From Candidatus Thorarchaeota archaeon (GTDB lineage: Archaea > Asgardarchaeota > Thorarchaeia > Thorarchaeales > Thorarchaeaceae), in NCBI GenBank assembly GCA_016839245.1, contig JAEOUN010000092.1:1-64000 (forward strand): a stretch of DNA of 64,000 nucleotides, written 5' to 3'. The notes beneath the pieces were generated by a model. The model saw nothing but the letters and a program-made list of their open reading frames with translations, had not been told where the DNA came from and did not search any database. Made by a program: the position numbers and the translations under genes. Positions 43,014 to 51,485 of the stretch are shown here, one piece after another (the first letter of the stretch is position 1; each line of letters starts with the position of its first letter).

Positions 43014-43781
43014 ATGGAAGAGATACGGCTTATTGATTTAGAGGTTCATTCAGCCTTTGAAAACATGGCCATCGATGAAGCTATCATGCTATCGATGAAA
43101 GAGGGAAAAGTGAGCCCAACACTACGTTTCTATCGATGGAAACCTACTGCAGTTTCAATAGGTACTTTTCAAGGTATGAATGATGAGGTGGATGTAGATT
43201 TTTGTAAATCAAATAATATTGATGTGATTCGGAGAATCACAGGCGGCGGTGCAGTATATCATGATTATGATGGTGAAATCACCTATAGTATCATCCTACC
43301 AAAAGGTCATCGGCTTGCTCCTGATGATATAGTTGAATCGTATAAAGTTCTATGTAATGGTGTCATAAAAGGAGTGAAGCATCTAGGAATCGATGCTGAC
43401 TTCAAACCTATCAATGATGTAATATCTCATGGGAAGAAAATATCGGGGAATGCTCAGACTAGAAGGCATTCATGTCTATTGCAGCATGGAACTGTTCTTC
43501 TCAATCTGGATGTAAATATGATGTTTCAAGCCCTAAAAGTGCCAATAGAGAAAATTTCAGATAAAATGATAGCTGATGTGAAAGAACGCGTAACATCAAT
43601 TACAGATATCCTTAATCGAAATGTAGGAATCGAAGAAGTCCATACAGCTCTTAAAAAAGGATTTTCAGATGCTCTGCAGGTCAAACTTGTACCAAGTATA
43701 CTAACTAATGATGAAATTACATCTGTAAAACATCTTGCTTGTGAAAAATATTCAACAAAAGAATGGAATTTCAAGAGGTAA
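43014..43781 (+). CDS. lplA: Lipoate-protein ligase A, catalytic subunit
   Basis: A 255-residue biotin/lipoate-ligase fold protein. RRITGGGAVYHD (73-84) binds lipoyl-AMP, and Lys142 in GKKISGNAQ is the adenylate-binding lysine; LLQHGTVLLNLD follows. The usual C-terminal domain of one-piece LplA is missing and is encoded separately by the next gene, as in Thermoplasma and other archaea. ATG directly follows the stop of the radical SAM gene. Confidence 0.9.
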   Translation: MEEIRLIDLEVHSAFENMAIDEAIMLSMKEGKVSPTLRFYRWKPTAVSIGTFQGMNDEVDVDFCKSNNIDVIRRITGGGAVYHDYDGEITYSIILPKGHRLAPDDIVESYKVLCNGVIKGVKHLGIDADFKPINDVISHGKKISGNAQTRRHSCLLQHGTVLLNLDVNMMFQALKVPIEKISDKMIADVKERVTSITDILNRNVGIEEVHTALKKGFSDALQVKLVPSILTNDEITSVKHLACEKYSTKEWNFKR

Positions 43782-43787
43782 AATATC

Positions 43788-44066
43788 TTGAAGATTGTAG
43801 ACTATAAGGTTCCAAATGGGAAAATGCTGAAAATAAAATTGGAATCCAAAAATGAGGAGATAAAGTCGGTTATCATTCTTGGTGACTTCTTTCTTCATCC
43901 TGAATCAACAATAGAGGATATCGAAAGCGCATTGATAGGATGTAAAATAGATACTCTAACAATTTCAAAGATAATTCAAAATGTTCTAGAGAGTTCTGAT
44001 TCAACACTTATAGGAGCTCAACCAAGTGATATAGCTAAGGCCATTGAGAAAGCTTTCTTAGAATAG
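43788..44066 (+). CDS. lplB: Lipoate-protein ligase accessory subunit (LplB-type)
   Basis: A 92-residue protein matching the separate C-terminal domain of split lipoate ligases: VPNGKMLKIKLESK, GDFFLHPES and a C-terminal helix. The accessory subunit is required for lipoyl-AMP formation by the catalytic subunit in archaeal split ligases. TTG 43788 starts 6 nt after the LplA stop. The operon then ends 16 nt from a convergent gene. Confidence 0.85.
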   Translation: MKIVDYKVPNGKMLKIKLESKNEEIKSVIILGDFFLHPESTIEDIESALIGCKIDTLTISKIIQNVLESSDSTLIGAQPSDIAKAIEKAFLE

Positions 44067-44082
44067 AAGTGAAAAATACTCA

Positions 44083-44607
44083 TTACTCCAGTGCAGTAAT
44101 ACTGATTCGAAGCCTTGGTCGTCCAACATCTTCAATATTTTCTATAACGATCTTACATTTTTCAAATTCACGTGAATAGCATTTTTCAATACCAAGATAG
44201 ACATTTGTTAGCTTCTCTATTTGATCTTCTATGGCACTCTCTTTATCATCTAAGTAGAGGATTCTATCCTTTGAACCAGAGAGATTCCATATGGTTGTAA
44301 TAACAGAGCATGCCTTATCCTTATCTTTTGGATGAGTCACCGCTTCTACAAAGCTCTTAGCCAAATCTTTTCCAAATGGATTTACTGTCATTGGTCCTCC
44401 AATCCAATCACGGTCTAAGAGAAGGATTCCTTCATGAACACCTTCATCTCTATCAACTTTCATTGATACATCAATGAATTCTTGGAATCCGCCTGGTTTG
44501 AGACATATCTCCGTAAAACCTCGAGATTGTGGTCTTCGACCTGTTTCCGTGAAATGGAAGAATGAGAACAGCTCAGATTCTTTGAGCTTGTGATATTCCA
44601 TAAGCAT
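44083..44607 (-). CDS. Hypothetical soluble protein
   Basis: A 174-residue protein with no family that I recognise. Segments include GFTEICLKPGGFQEFIDVSMKVDRDEGVHEGILLLDRDWIGG in an alpha/beta pattern and a charged helical C-terminus. No signal or membrane segment is present. It lies between convergent lplB and a same-strand EamA transporter. Confidence 0.55.
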   Translation of the reverse strand: MLMEYHKLKESELFSFFHFTETGRRPQSRGFTEICLKPGGFQEFIDVSMKVDRDEGVHEGILLLDRDWIGGPMTVNPFGKDLAKSFVEAVTHPKDKDKACSVITTIWNLSGSKDRILYLDDKESAIEDQIEKLTNVYLGIEKCYSREFEKCKIVIENIEDVGRPRLRISITALE

Positions 44608-44720
44608 CTTCTCTCATTATCTGGTTAAAAAACATACAAATTAGCCTTTCTCTAATTAAAAATTTAAAATCATCTACTGAAATACAATGATTGGAGTAAG
44701 TCTTACTTATATTTAGTAAA

Positions 44721-45656
44721 TCATTCTAACTTTTTGCGTCTAGCTTGCAACACCTGAACTGCAGTGATTCCGATTGCCAATAGGAATAATCCAATCCAGT
44801 CAACAAGATCAGGAAATTCATCTAGAAAAATAATTGATAGCAGAACTATTTGTGGCATCATAGTAGTATTGATGAGAGTTGTATCAATTGCTCTGAGGTC
44901 TTGCATTGCTTTGTTCCAAATAGTAAATGCCAATGCAGTATTGATGATGGCAAGCCATAGAATATAGCACCACGAAGTTAAACTTAGAGGAGTGTACTGT
45001 TCTGTTGCAAAACCAAACAAAAGTAACAAGCAAGATCCAACAAACATACTAACTCCAGTCACGATAAGAGCAGGCGCATCTTTCATTCTATTTATGGCTC
45101 TACCAAGAATTGAAGATATAGAATTGAATATTAAACTAGCAATTCCGATAATCATACCAAGAATAGAAACTCCAACGAAATCAAGAGGGTAGAAGTAGAT
45201 TAAGACTCCAATAATACTAATCAAGACGAAAATGAATTCAATAGGTGAAGGAGTTTCCTTTAACCATGGAATAGCAAGGATTAGAACAAGTATTGGAGTC
45301 ATATTCAGCAGCAAGTTAAATGTAATAGCTGGAAGATAATTAAGAGCTAGAAACTGTGTACCCTGAGTACCAGCAATGTAAATTGCGCCATAGACAAAAA
45401 GAGAAATCCACCATTTTTTCTTTCGTCCTTTAAGTGAACTCCTAGTTGTTTGATGAGTTCCAATTGCCACAAGCAGTATTATTGACGCTATTGAATATCG
45501 CAGTCCTGCAAATATTAATGGAGGTATCTCTTCTAATCCAATTTTTATTATTACCCATGAAGATGACCAGAGAACTGTAACAAATAATGCCTGCAGACTA
45601 GCACTGACTCTAACTCGTGATTGATATTCCAGATGCGATTCGTCAGTTGTACTCAA
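44721..45656 (-). CDS. EamA/DMT-family transporter
   Basis: A 311-residue transporter with ten predicted helices in two EamA repeats (LWSSSWVIIKIGLEEIPPL in helix 1, FAIDNTALAFTIWNKAM-like in the second half). It is divergent from an HTH_10 regulator (79-nt spacer containing a palindrome), which probably controls it. The substrate is unknown. Confidence 0.82.
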   Translation of the reverse strand: MSTTDESHLEYQSRVRVSASLQALFVTVLWSSSWVIIKIGLEEIPPLIFAGLRYSIASIILLVAIGTHQTTRSSLKGRKKKWWISLFVYGAIYIAGTQGTQFLALNYLPAITFNLLLNMTPILVLILAIPWLKETPSPIEFIFVLISIIGVLIYFYPLDFVGVSILGMIIGIASLIFNSISSILGRAINRMKDAPALIVTGVSMFVGSCLLLLFGFATEQYTPLSLTSWCYILWLAIINTALAFTIWNKAMQDLRAIDTTLINTTMMPQIVLLSIIFLDEFPDLVDWIGLFLLAIGITAVQVLQARRKKLE

Positions 45657-45699
45657 TGCAAGTAGACTCCGAGATAATCACAGACAAACTAAAGAGGGA

Positions 45700-45711
45700 A
45701 TAATAATATAT
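45700..45711 (+). promoter_or_regulatory. TATA box of the HTH_10 regulator
   Basis: ATAATAATATAT lies 25-36 nt before the ATG at 45736, with no SD in between, which fits leaderless initiation. Confidence 0.5.
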
Positions 45712-45725
45712 CCGTCACATGACGG
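45712..45725. repeat. Perfect palindrome, candidate operator
   Basis: CCGTCA-CA-TGACGG is a perfect inverted repeat immediately downstream of the TATA box and upstream of the regulator ATG at 45736. It lies in the space shared with the divergent EamA gene. Confidence 0.55.
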
Positions 45726-45735
45726 GTGTATATAT

Positions 45736-46380
45736 ATGATTCAGGTTGTTATTCGTATTGCTTCAGAGAATTATTATTCCTGTGAACTAACGCGCAAGAT
45801 TCCGGTTCGTGTTCTTTTAGTTGCAATCAATGGACCTGAAGGTTATGGAATTATTGAATCACTTGATGGTACCGAGAATCCATTGAAGCAATATGCTAGA
45901 TTTATGCGAAGATCATCTAATATTCTTGAATTCGAAGTGACTTATAGATCCGAAATTCAATATTGGACAAGAGCTGTACATAATATCGAGGGAAACTCCA
46001 TACATGCAACTGTTCTAGAAAGCGGATGTATGACAAGACTACCAATTGTAATCTCAGATGGTTGGCAGACACATACCATTCTATCACCGTCGCAGACTGA
46101 TTTTGCTAATCTCTACAATAACCTCCGTCATAAATTTTCATCAGTAGAATTAGTTCATATCCACAGATATCCTAGAGGACCTAGCATATCACTCCTCACT
46201 ATCAAACAGGAAGAAGCTTTCAAAATAGCCTACAAATCAGGATATTATGATATTCCTAGACGATGTGAGATTCAGGAATTAACGAAAAAACTAGGCATAA
46301 AGCGCGTAGCTATTCAAGAACGCCTGCGAAGAGCTGAGAGAAAGATCATGGTTCATTTCGCAAACAATCTTGGAATATAA
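45736..46380 (+). CDS. HTH_10-family transcription regulator
   Basis: A 214-residue regulator. The C-terminal 55 residues, KIAYKSGYYDIPRRCEIQELTKKLGIKRVAIQERLRRAERKI, match the HTH_10 domain of bacterio-opsin-activator-like proteins. The N-terminal 150 residues are a ligand-binding or helical domain. It is divergent from an EamA transporter with a palindrome between the two. It probably regulates that transporter and itself. Confidence 0.82.
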   Translation: MIQVVIRIASENYYSCELTRKIPVRVLLVAINGPEGYGIIESLDGTENPLKQYARFMRRSSNILEFEVTYRSEIQYWTRAVHNIEGNSIHATVLESGCMTRLPIVISDGWQTHTILSPSQTDFANLYNNLRHKFSSVELVHIHRYPRGPSISLLTIKQEEAFKIAYKSGYYDIPRRCEIQELTKKLGIKRVAIQERLRRAERKIMVHFANNLGI

Positions 46381-46442
46381 TTTTGCAACTACATTTCAAA
46401 GTAAAACAAAAATACTGTAATGTATATTATTTCATGATAATT

Positions 46443-46925
46443 ATGGTCGATCCTGAATACTTGCAAGATAAAAAAGTGCAGAAAATAGACTCTGATATTC
46501 GTAATTTCGAAACACAACTCCAAAAATCCAAGATGGAACTGGAGGGCTTAGATTCTCGTCTTGAAACAGAAATTGAACATTATAAAATGGCGGCTAAGTC
46601 CAAAAGAGATGCATATGAAACACTTAGAAGCCGTCTTAAAATGGCAGAATCTGAATGGAAATCTGCAGACAAAGAATATCGAGAGAAGCAGAAAAATAAG
46701 GACAAGAAAATATCAAGTTTAAAAAATCAAGTATCAACATTAGAAAAGAGAATCAAAGACGCTGAGAAAACCAAAAAGAAAAGATTCACTGAATTAGATA
46801 AAGAAAAAGAGAAAATCGTTGAAAGAGCTAAACGTGAGAAGGCAAAAGAATTAGAGCGAATGAAATCAGAAGAAGTAAGTCGTGTTGAAGAAGAAAAGCG
46901 GCGTGAACTGGGTCTAGATACTTAA
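46443..46925 (+). CDS. Coiled-coil protein
   Basis: A 160-residue, almost fully alpha-helical protein rich in Lys, Glu and Arg (ETQLQKSKMELEGLDSRLETEIEHYKM...). Heptad-like spacing suggests a long coiled coil. The start is ATG 46443 (MVDPEYLQDKK), with ATG 46434 as alternative. The next gene is a membrane zincin 28 nt downstream on the same strand. Confidence 0.6.
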   Translation: MVDPEYLQDKKVQKIDSDIRNFETQLQKSKMELEGLDSRLETEIEHYKMAAKSKRDAYETLRSRLKMAESEWKSADKEYREKQKNKDKKISSLKNQVSTLEKRIKDAEKTKKKRFTELDKEKEKIVERAKREKAKELERMKSEEVSRVEEEKRRELGLDT

Positions 46926-46953
46926 ATGGACAAATGGTCTTGGAGGAGAAAAC

Positions 46954-47949
46954 ATGAATGCATACTTTGTAATTGTACTCCTAGGTGCTGTTCTGTTTTT
47001 TGTTGTGTGGGGCTTGGGGTGGTTATTGGAATCCCTTTCTCACGTTTTTCTTAGAAGTACTAGAGAGCCTGGAACACGTTCTTGGTTCATACTCGTAGGA
47101 CCTGGAGTTGCCTTACATGAATCGTCACATGCTCTTGGGTGTCTACTTACTAGAACTGAGATAGTTGAATTCAAACCAATAAACATCGAGGTTCAAGATG
47201 ATCAAATTGTTTTAGGATATGTGAAATATAGGAAACCACAAAGTGGATTCAAGAATGCAGTTATTAACCTAGCACCAGTAGGTGTATCACTTATCTTGCT
47301 TGTAGCTTTTGCATTCGGAGCGACATTTCTTGTACCGGATAGGCCAGGGCTTGGAGGAAGTGCAATCACACTATTGGTAAATTTGATCAATGTAAAGAAC
47401 AATCCGGCAATACTTGCAGATGCAATGTATCCGATAAATGAGATAAGCTCGTTTGTCTACTTATTCTTGTATACATTCTCTCAATTAACTGTAATTAATC
47501 CAATATTCTGGATAATTGCATTTTTAGCAATGACAATTATGTTTTCTAATGCGCCATCTAATCAGGATATCAGAAATGCATCAGCTGGACTAAAATTCAT
47601 AATCATCTTTAATCTGATATGGTTAGTAATCGCTTATGTGTTTCCCATGGCGGGATTGCTATTATTTGGGCTTTATGAGATTCTAGCTGTAATGTTCTCA
47701 CTTGCACTAGCATTTGCTGCAGTGGGTTATGGTTTCTTTATCTTAGTAGCTGCAATGGCTAAGATACGATCACCATTTCAAATCATACCTTTTGCAACTT
47801 GTATCATTACCGGCATTGTTCTTTGGTATTATGTTGGAATAGGTTCCTTGTTATTTACACAGGCATTTCAGACAGTCATCTCAATCGTAGTATTTACAGG
47901 AGTTACGATACTAATGCTCCTTGTCCCATCCTTGAAAAAAACAATGTAA
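46954..47949 (+). CDS. Membrane zinc metalloprotease-like protein (M50-like)
   Basis: A 331-residue integral membrane protein with about seven helices. HESSH at 55-59 is a zincin motif preceded by the hydrophobic GPGVAL, and a later APVGVSLI lies in a following helix. The arrangement resembles site-2-protease-type (M50) proteases. The sequence has no PDZ domain. The SD GGAGGA is 10 nt before the ATG. The following winged-helix gene could be its partner. Confidence 0.65.
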   Translation: MNAYFVIVLLGAVLFFVVWGLGWLLESLSHVFLRSTREPGTRSWFILVGPGVALHESSHALGCLLTRTEIVEFKPINIEVQDDQIVLGYVKYRKPQSGFKNAVINLAPVGVSLILLVAFAFGATFLVPDRPGLGGSAITLLVNLINVKNNPAILADAMYPINEISSFVYLFLYTFSQLTVINPIFWIIAFLAMTIMFSNAPSNQDIRNASAGLKFIIIFNLIWLVIAYVFPMAGLLLFGLYEILAVMFSLALAFAAVGYGFFILVAAMAKIRSPFQIIPFATCIITGIVLWYYVGIGSLLFTQAFQTVISIVVFTGVTILMLLVPSLKKTM

Positions 47950-47997
47950 TACCTAGTATGATATTCTCCTCAGACTTAGAAATCACAGGTCTTGAGA

Positions 47998-48345
47998 ATG
48001 GCAAAAATAGAGCTGGTTAGACGTCCGTCACTAATAAGTCCAAGACACTTGCTACGATATATCTTCTTTACAGAGATGCAGGTGGATCAAGCTGCAAAAA
48101 TATTGAATGAACTTATTAAACGAGATGGCAAAGTTCCGGATTCTGAGTGGCAGGTATTCGTTTTGACAAGTAGGGGATTATATGTCAAAGTAATGAGAAA
48201 GCTTCGAGATGCAGGCTTGATCGAGAAAAAAATGGGTGAGTTTTCACTTAGTGAGAGTTTTTCACGAGCAATGAGTCAACTCGCTGAATATTGGTCTCAA
48301 ATAATAGGATCGTTTGAATCAGGCGATCGTTCAATTTCGTTTTAA
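47998..48345 (+). CDS. Small winged-helix-like protein
   Basis: A 115-residue protein with a compact helical N-terminus and VFVLTSRGLYVKVMRKLRDAGLIEKKMGEFSLSE, which looks like a winged-helix recognition helix and wing. ATG 47998 (MAKIELVRRPS) is preferred over TTG 47992. It lies 48 nt after the membrane zincin gene on the same strand. Confidence 0.6.
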   Translation: MAKIELVRRPSLISPRHLLRYIFFTEMQVDQAAKILNELIKRDGKVPDSEWQVFVLTSRGLYVKVMRKLRDAGLIEKKMGEFSLSESFSRAMSQLAEYWSQIIGSFESGDRSISF

Positions 48346-48352
48346 GAAATCT

Positions 48353-49927
48353 CTACTCTACTTCGCCTTCTTTGATGGAGAAATCTCTCAATGTTGAAAA
48401 CACTTTTTCTCCTTTAATTTTCAGAACACCTAGTTTCTCTAGATCTCGCACCCATTTTGTCACAAGGCCTACTGGCGTTCCAAGCGATTTTCCAAGTTCG
48501 CTAAACGTGATAGAACCAACTTCGTCGACTAATAGTAAAACCTTGGTGTTATTTTCCATCCCTAAAACGTCAATATATCTTTGAGTTCGTTCATTGGCAA
48601 GATCCCGTTGTTCTAAAGCCATATCACGTTCTTTTTCCATTAACCGAGTAGCTTTTTCGAATGCTTGCTTTTGCATTTCAAGAATTGAAATCTGTTCATT
48701 TGCATCTTTTTGTTCTTTTTTAAGATCATGAATTTGTTGGTCAAGTTGTTTTATCTCACTTATTCGCTCTTGTAAAGAATCAAGCTCTGCTAGACGACCA
48801 GCAGCCTCCTTTTCAGCAGTTATTCTACTTCCGTCTATATCTTTAATTTTCAACTCAAGTTGCTTGATTGTGGCAACACTGGTATCTGCTTCTTTTCTTT
48901 TATTTTCGAGCGTGGTTTCGAGCAGGCCAATTTTTGAATTAAGAGCTTCAATCTCTGCTTCAGTTCTTTCTGATTGTGGTTTTGCTATTGCAGCTTCGGC
49001 TTTGAAGACTTCCACCTGTGATTGCAATTCAGAAATCTGCATCTTTAAGTCATCAGCTTCAGATTTGAGATTCTCTACATCCTTAGTACGAGTATCAATC
49101 ATAGCGTCTTTGATTAATAGGTCATCACGAAATGAGCCAACTTGTTCTTCCAGTGACGCAATACGTCGTTCATATTCTTGCTTATTTACGTCAGCTGCTT
49201 TCCCTTCTGTAACCTTCTTCTGTAGGCTCTGAACTTCTAATTCAAGTTTCTTCAATTCGGCCTGCTTATCTACCAGCTCTTGACGTTGAGCTGCAGTTTC
49301 TTCTTCTAGACTCTGCATGAAAGATCGAACAATATCCTGTTGTTCCACAATTGTACTTCGAAGATCGACTTCAGATTCCCTTACACGTAATGCAAATTCC
49401 TTGAACCGTTCTTGCGTCTGTTCAACTATTTTATCAACAAGGTCCTTCTCAAGTGCTGCAAATTCATTGTCAACGATATCAACAAAGGTGGTCTCAATGA
49501 ACTGCTTGAAAAATTTCATTCTTAAGCGTTCTACCATCTCTTCTGAAATACGTGATTTTAATTCAACAACTTTTCCTCGAAATGTCAATAACTGAGCTGC
49601 AAATACTCCAACTACACCACGTTGCAGAGATGAAATATCAGCTCGTAGCGTTTCCAATTTACGGAGAAGCGCATCAAATCCTGCTACCGCATCATCACCT
49701 TCGGGTTTCTCAACTGGTGCACTTGTTTCAAGGCCCTCAACAAATTCCATTGCTAAGGCAGCTGCAGTTACCAAATCTTCTTCATCTTCTACTGGCATTA
49801 CTACCTCCCCGGAGTCATCAACTCCCTCTGCTAATCTCTCAAGTTCTGCATCAGTAATTGTTGCACCTTTTAGTGCATCATCCAAAGCAGCTTTTTCTTT
49901 ATCGGTGAGTTTTTTATCCGAAGGCAT
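48353..49927 (-). CDS. Long coiled-coil protein with C-terminal winged helix
   Basis: A 524-residue cytoplasmic protein. The N-terminus (MPSDKKLTDKEKAALDD) is acidic. Residues 130-440 form a long coiled coil with repeated heptads (LEVQSLQKKV, KSEADDLKMQISELQSQVEVF). The last 75 residues form a winged helix (LLLVDEVGSITFSELGKSLGTPVGLVTKWVRDLEKLGVLKI). ATG 49927 with GGAGG upstream is preferred over the extended frame from 50059. It may bridge DNA or a structure, like SMC-accessory or kleisin-like factors, but there is no ATPase domain. Confidence 0.65.
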   Translation of the reverse strand: MPSDKKLTDKEKAALDDALKGATITDAELERLAEGVDDSGEVVMPVEDEEDLVTAAALAMEFVEGLETSAPVEKPEGDDAVAGFDALLRKLETLRADISSLQRGVVGVFAAQLLTFRGKVVELKSRISEEMVERLRMKFFKQFIETTFVDIVDNEFAALEKDLVDKIVEQTQERFKEFALRVRESEVDLRSTIVEQQDIVRSFMQSLEEETAAQRQELVDKQAELKKLELEVQSLQKKVTEGKAADVNKQEYERRIASLEEQVGSFRDDLLIKDAMIDTRTKDVENLKSEADDLKMQISELQSQVEVFKAEAAIAKPQSERTEAEIEALNSKIGLLETTLENKRKEADTSVATIKQLELKIKDIDGSRITAEKEAAGRLAELDSLQERISEIKQLDQQIHDLKKEQKDANEQISILEMQKQAFEKATRLMEKERDMALEQRDLANERTQRYIDVLGMENNTKVLLLVDEVGSITFSELGKSLGTPVGLVTKWVRDLEKLGVLKIKGEKVFSTLRDFSIKEGEVE

Positions 49928-50155
49928 AGTGATTTCCTCCAGTACCAATGATGGTTCATTAATCACAGGCAGTCTATAAAGCTTTGCCGATAAATATAAC
50001 GCGCAGGTATCCAAGTTATATTTTCGTCGCATCAAAATTATGGAGTAGTAATAACTCATCTTGTAATTCTTAATAAGTGTCGTTAAATTCAGTGACTTCA
50101 GATTTCAATGAACCATTGATGATTACGCGTTTAAGTAAAAGAGCTTATCAGCCAT

Positions 50156-51409
50156 ATGGATGAACTTCTACCCATGAAAATACCTAGCTCACAATTGCAG
50201 GGAAAAAAGATAGGAGTAATTGGATTCAATGCTAGACCCATTGCATCATCCCTGAAAAGAGCTGGAGCTGAAACTTATGTTTCCGACTATTGGGGCGATC
50301 TTGACCTCATGGACGTTTCAGATTCGTGTATTGCTATATTATCATCCATTCCTGGAATGCGTCAACGACAACCACTCAATAAACCACTTCATCAAATCCT
50401 CTTGGACAATTTTATTGAACTCACCAGAGATATCGATATTGACTATATCATCATTGGAAGTGGTTTTGATGACTACTCGAGTATCTTGGAACCTCTCGAG
50501 AAGTCAACAAAATTACTAGGATGCAATGTAAAACAGATGAAGGTTGCTCGCAATCGATTAAGAATTGCAGAAGTAATTCAATTTCTAGATGTAAATTTGC
50601 CAAAACAGTTTACAATTACCTCATCTGATGAGATTGAATATGATTCTCTAGTATTTCCTTGTATTTGTAGAAAATCTGTTTCTGGAGGTGGCAGTGGAAT
50701 TAGGTTAGCTAGACATCCTCAAGAACTTCAGAAGTTTTTAAAGAAGACAAATCATGATGACAAAATCCACAGACGGGTAATTCAACAATATATTCATGGC
50801 AGAGACATCAGTTGCAGTATTTTATGCACAGGTACTCAGTCCCGTGTGCTTTCGGTTCAGAGTCAGCTAATTGGGATGCCAACAGCAGGAAGGAACAACG
50901 ATTTTGTCTATTGTGGTAACTATTGGCCAAGTGTTGTTAATCACGAAATCGAACAAAAAATAGCTGAAACTTCTGTAACAATTTGTAATAGCTTAGAGCT
51001 TAAAGGATCCATTGGAATAGACTATGTGGTTGATGATAGAGGGAAACTTTGGCTTATGGAGATAAATCCTAGGATTCAAGGGACGTTAGAGATGCTAGAA
51101 CTTGCAGGCAAGATTTCAGTAACAAACCTTCATTATAATGCAGCATTAGGCAGATTACCATTAGGCAAGATTAGATTCAAGCCTTGTTTGAAGATGATTG
51201 TATATAGCAGAACTAATGGAGCAGTTCAAGACCTATCTCATTTTACTAATGTCGTTGATAGGTCTCCACCGGGTGTATATGTACAACATGGAGATCCAAT
51301 CTGTACTATATTGGAAACTGGAACGACATTGAAAAAGTGCTACTCATATGCAAGTAATATAGCAATACAAATTCAAAGAGAAGTAATAAGTGATGTAGAT
51401 AGGAGTTAA
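50156..51409 (+). CDS. ATP-grasp carboligase-like protein (COG2232-like)
   Basis: A 417-residue protein of the ATP-grasp superfamily. The pattern starts with a pre-ATP-grasp domain (KKIGVIGFNARPIASSLKRAG), then RKSVSGGGSGIRLA as the ATP loop, VIQQYIHGRDISCSIL and GSIGIDYVVDD...LMEINPRIQG, whose Glu and Asn bind Mg-ATP. Members of this COG2232-type branch are predicted ligases of unknown substrate in archaea. The start ATG is at 50156, with an alternative at 50174. Confidence 0.8.
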   Translation: MDELLPMKIPSSQLQGKKIGVIGFNARPIASSLKRAGAETYVSDYWGDLDLMDVSDSCIAILSSIPGMRQRQPLNKPLHQILLDNFIELTRDIDIDYIIIGSGFDDYSSILEPLEKSTKLLGCNVKQMKVARNRLRIAEVIQFLDVNLPKQFTITSSDEIEYDSLVFPCICRKSVSGGGSGIRLARHPQELQKFLKKTNHDDKIHRRVIQQYIHGRDISCSILCTGTQSRVLSVQSQLIGMPTAGRNNDFVYCGNYWPSVVNHEIEQKIAETSVTICNSLELKGSIGIDYVVDDRGKLWLMEINPRIQGTLEMLELAGKISVTNLHYNAALGRLPLGKIRFKPCLKMIVYSRTNGAVQDLSHFTNVVDRSPPGVYVQHGDPICTILETGTTLKKCYSYASNIAIQIQREVISDVDRS

Positions 51410-51485
51410 GAAAACACTATCTTCTTCTACTAGTAAAGTTTAATGAGCTTCTAGGTATATGTACCATAGTTTTGAGGTGAGGTTT

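Noticed and set aside
49552..49857. 101-codon plus-strand frame inside the coiled-coil gene
   Set aside because: Gln/Leu-rich shadow of the coiled coil on the opposite strand.
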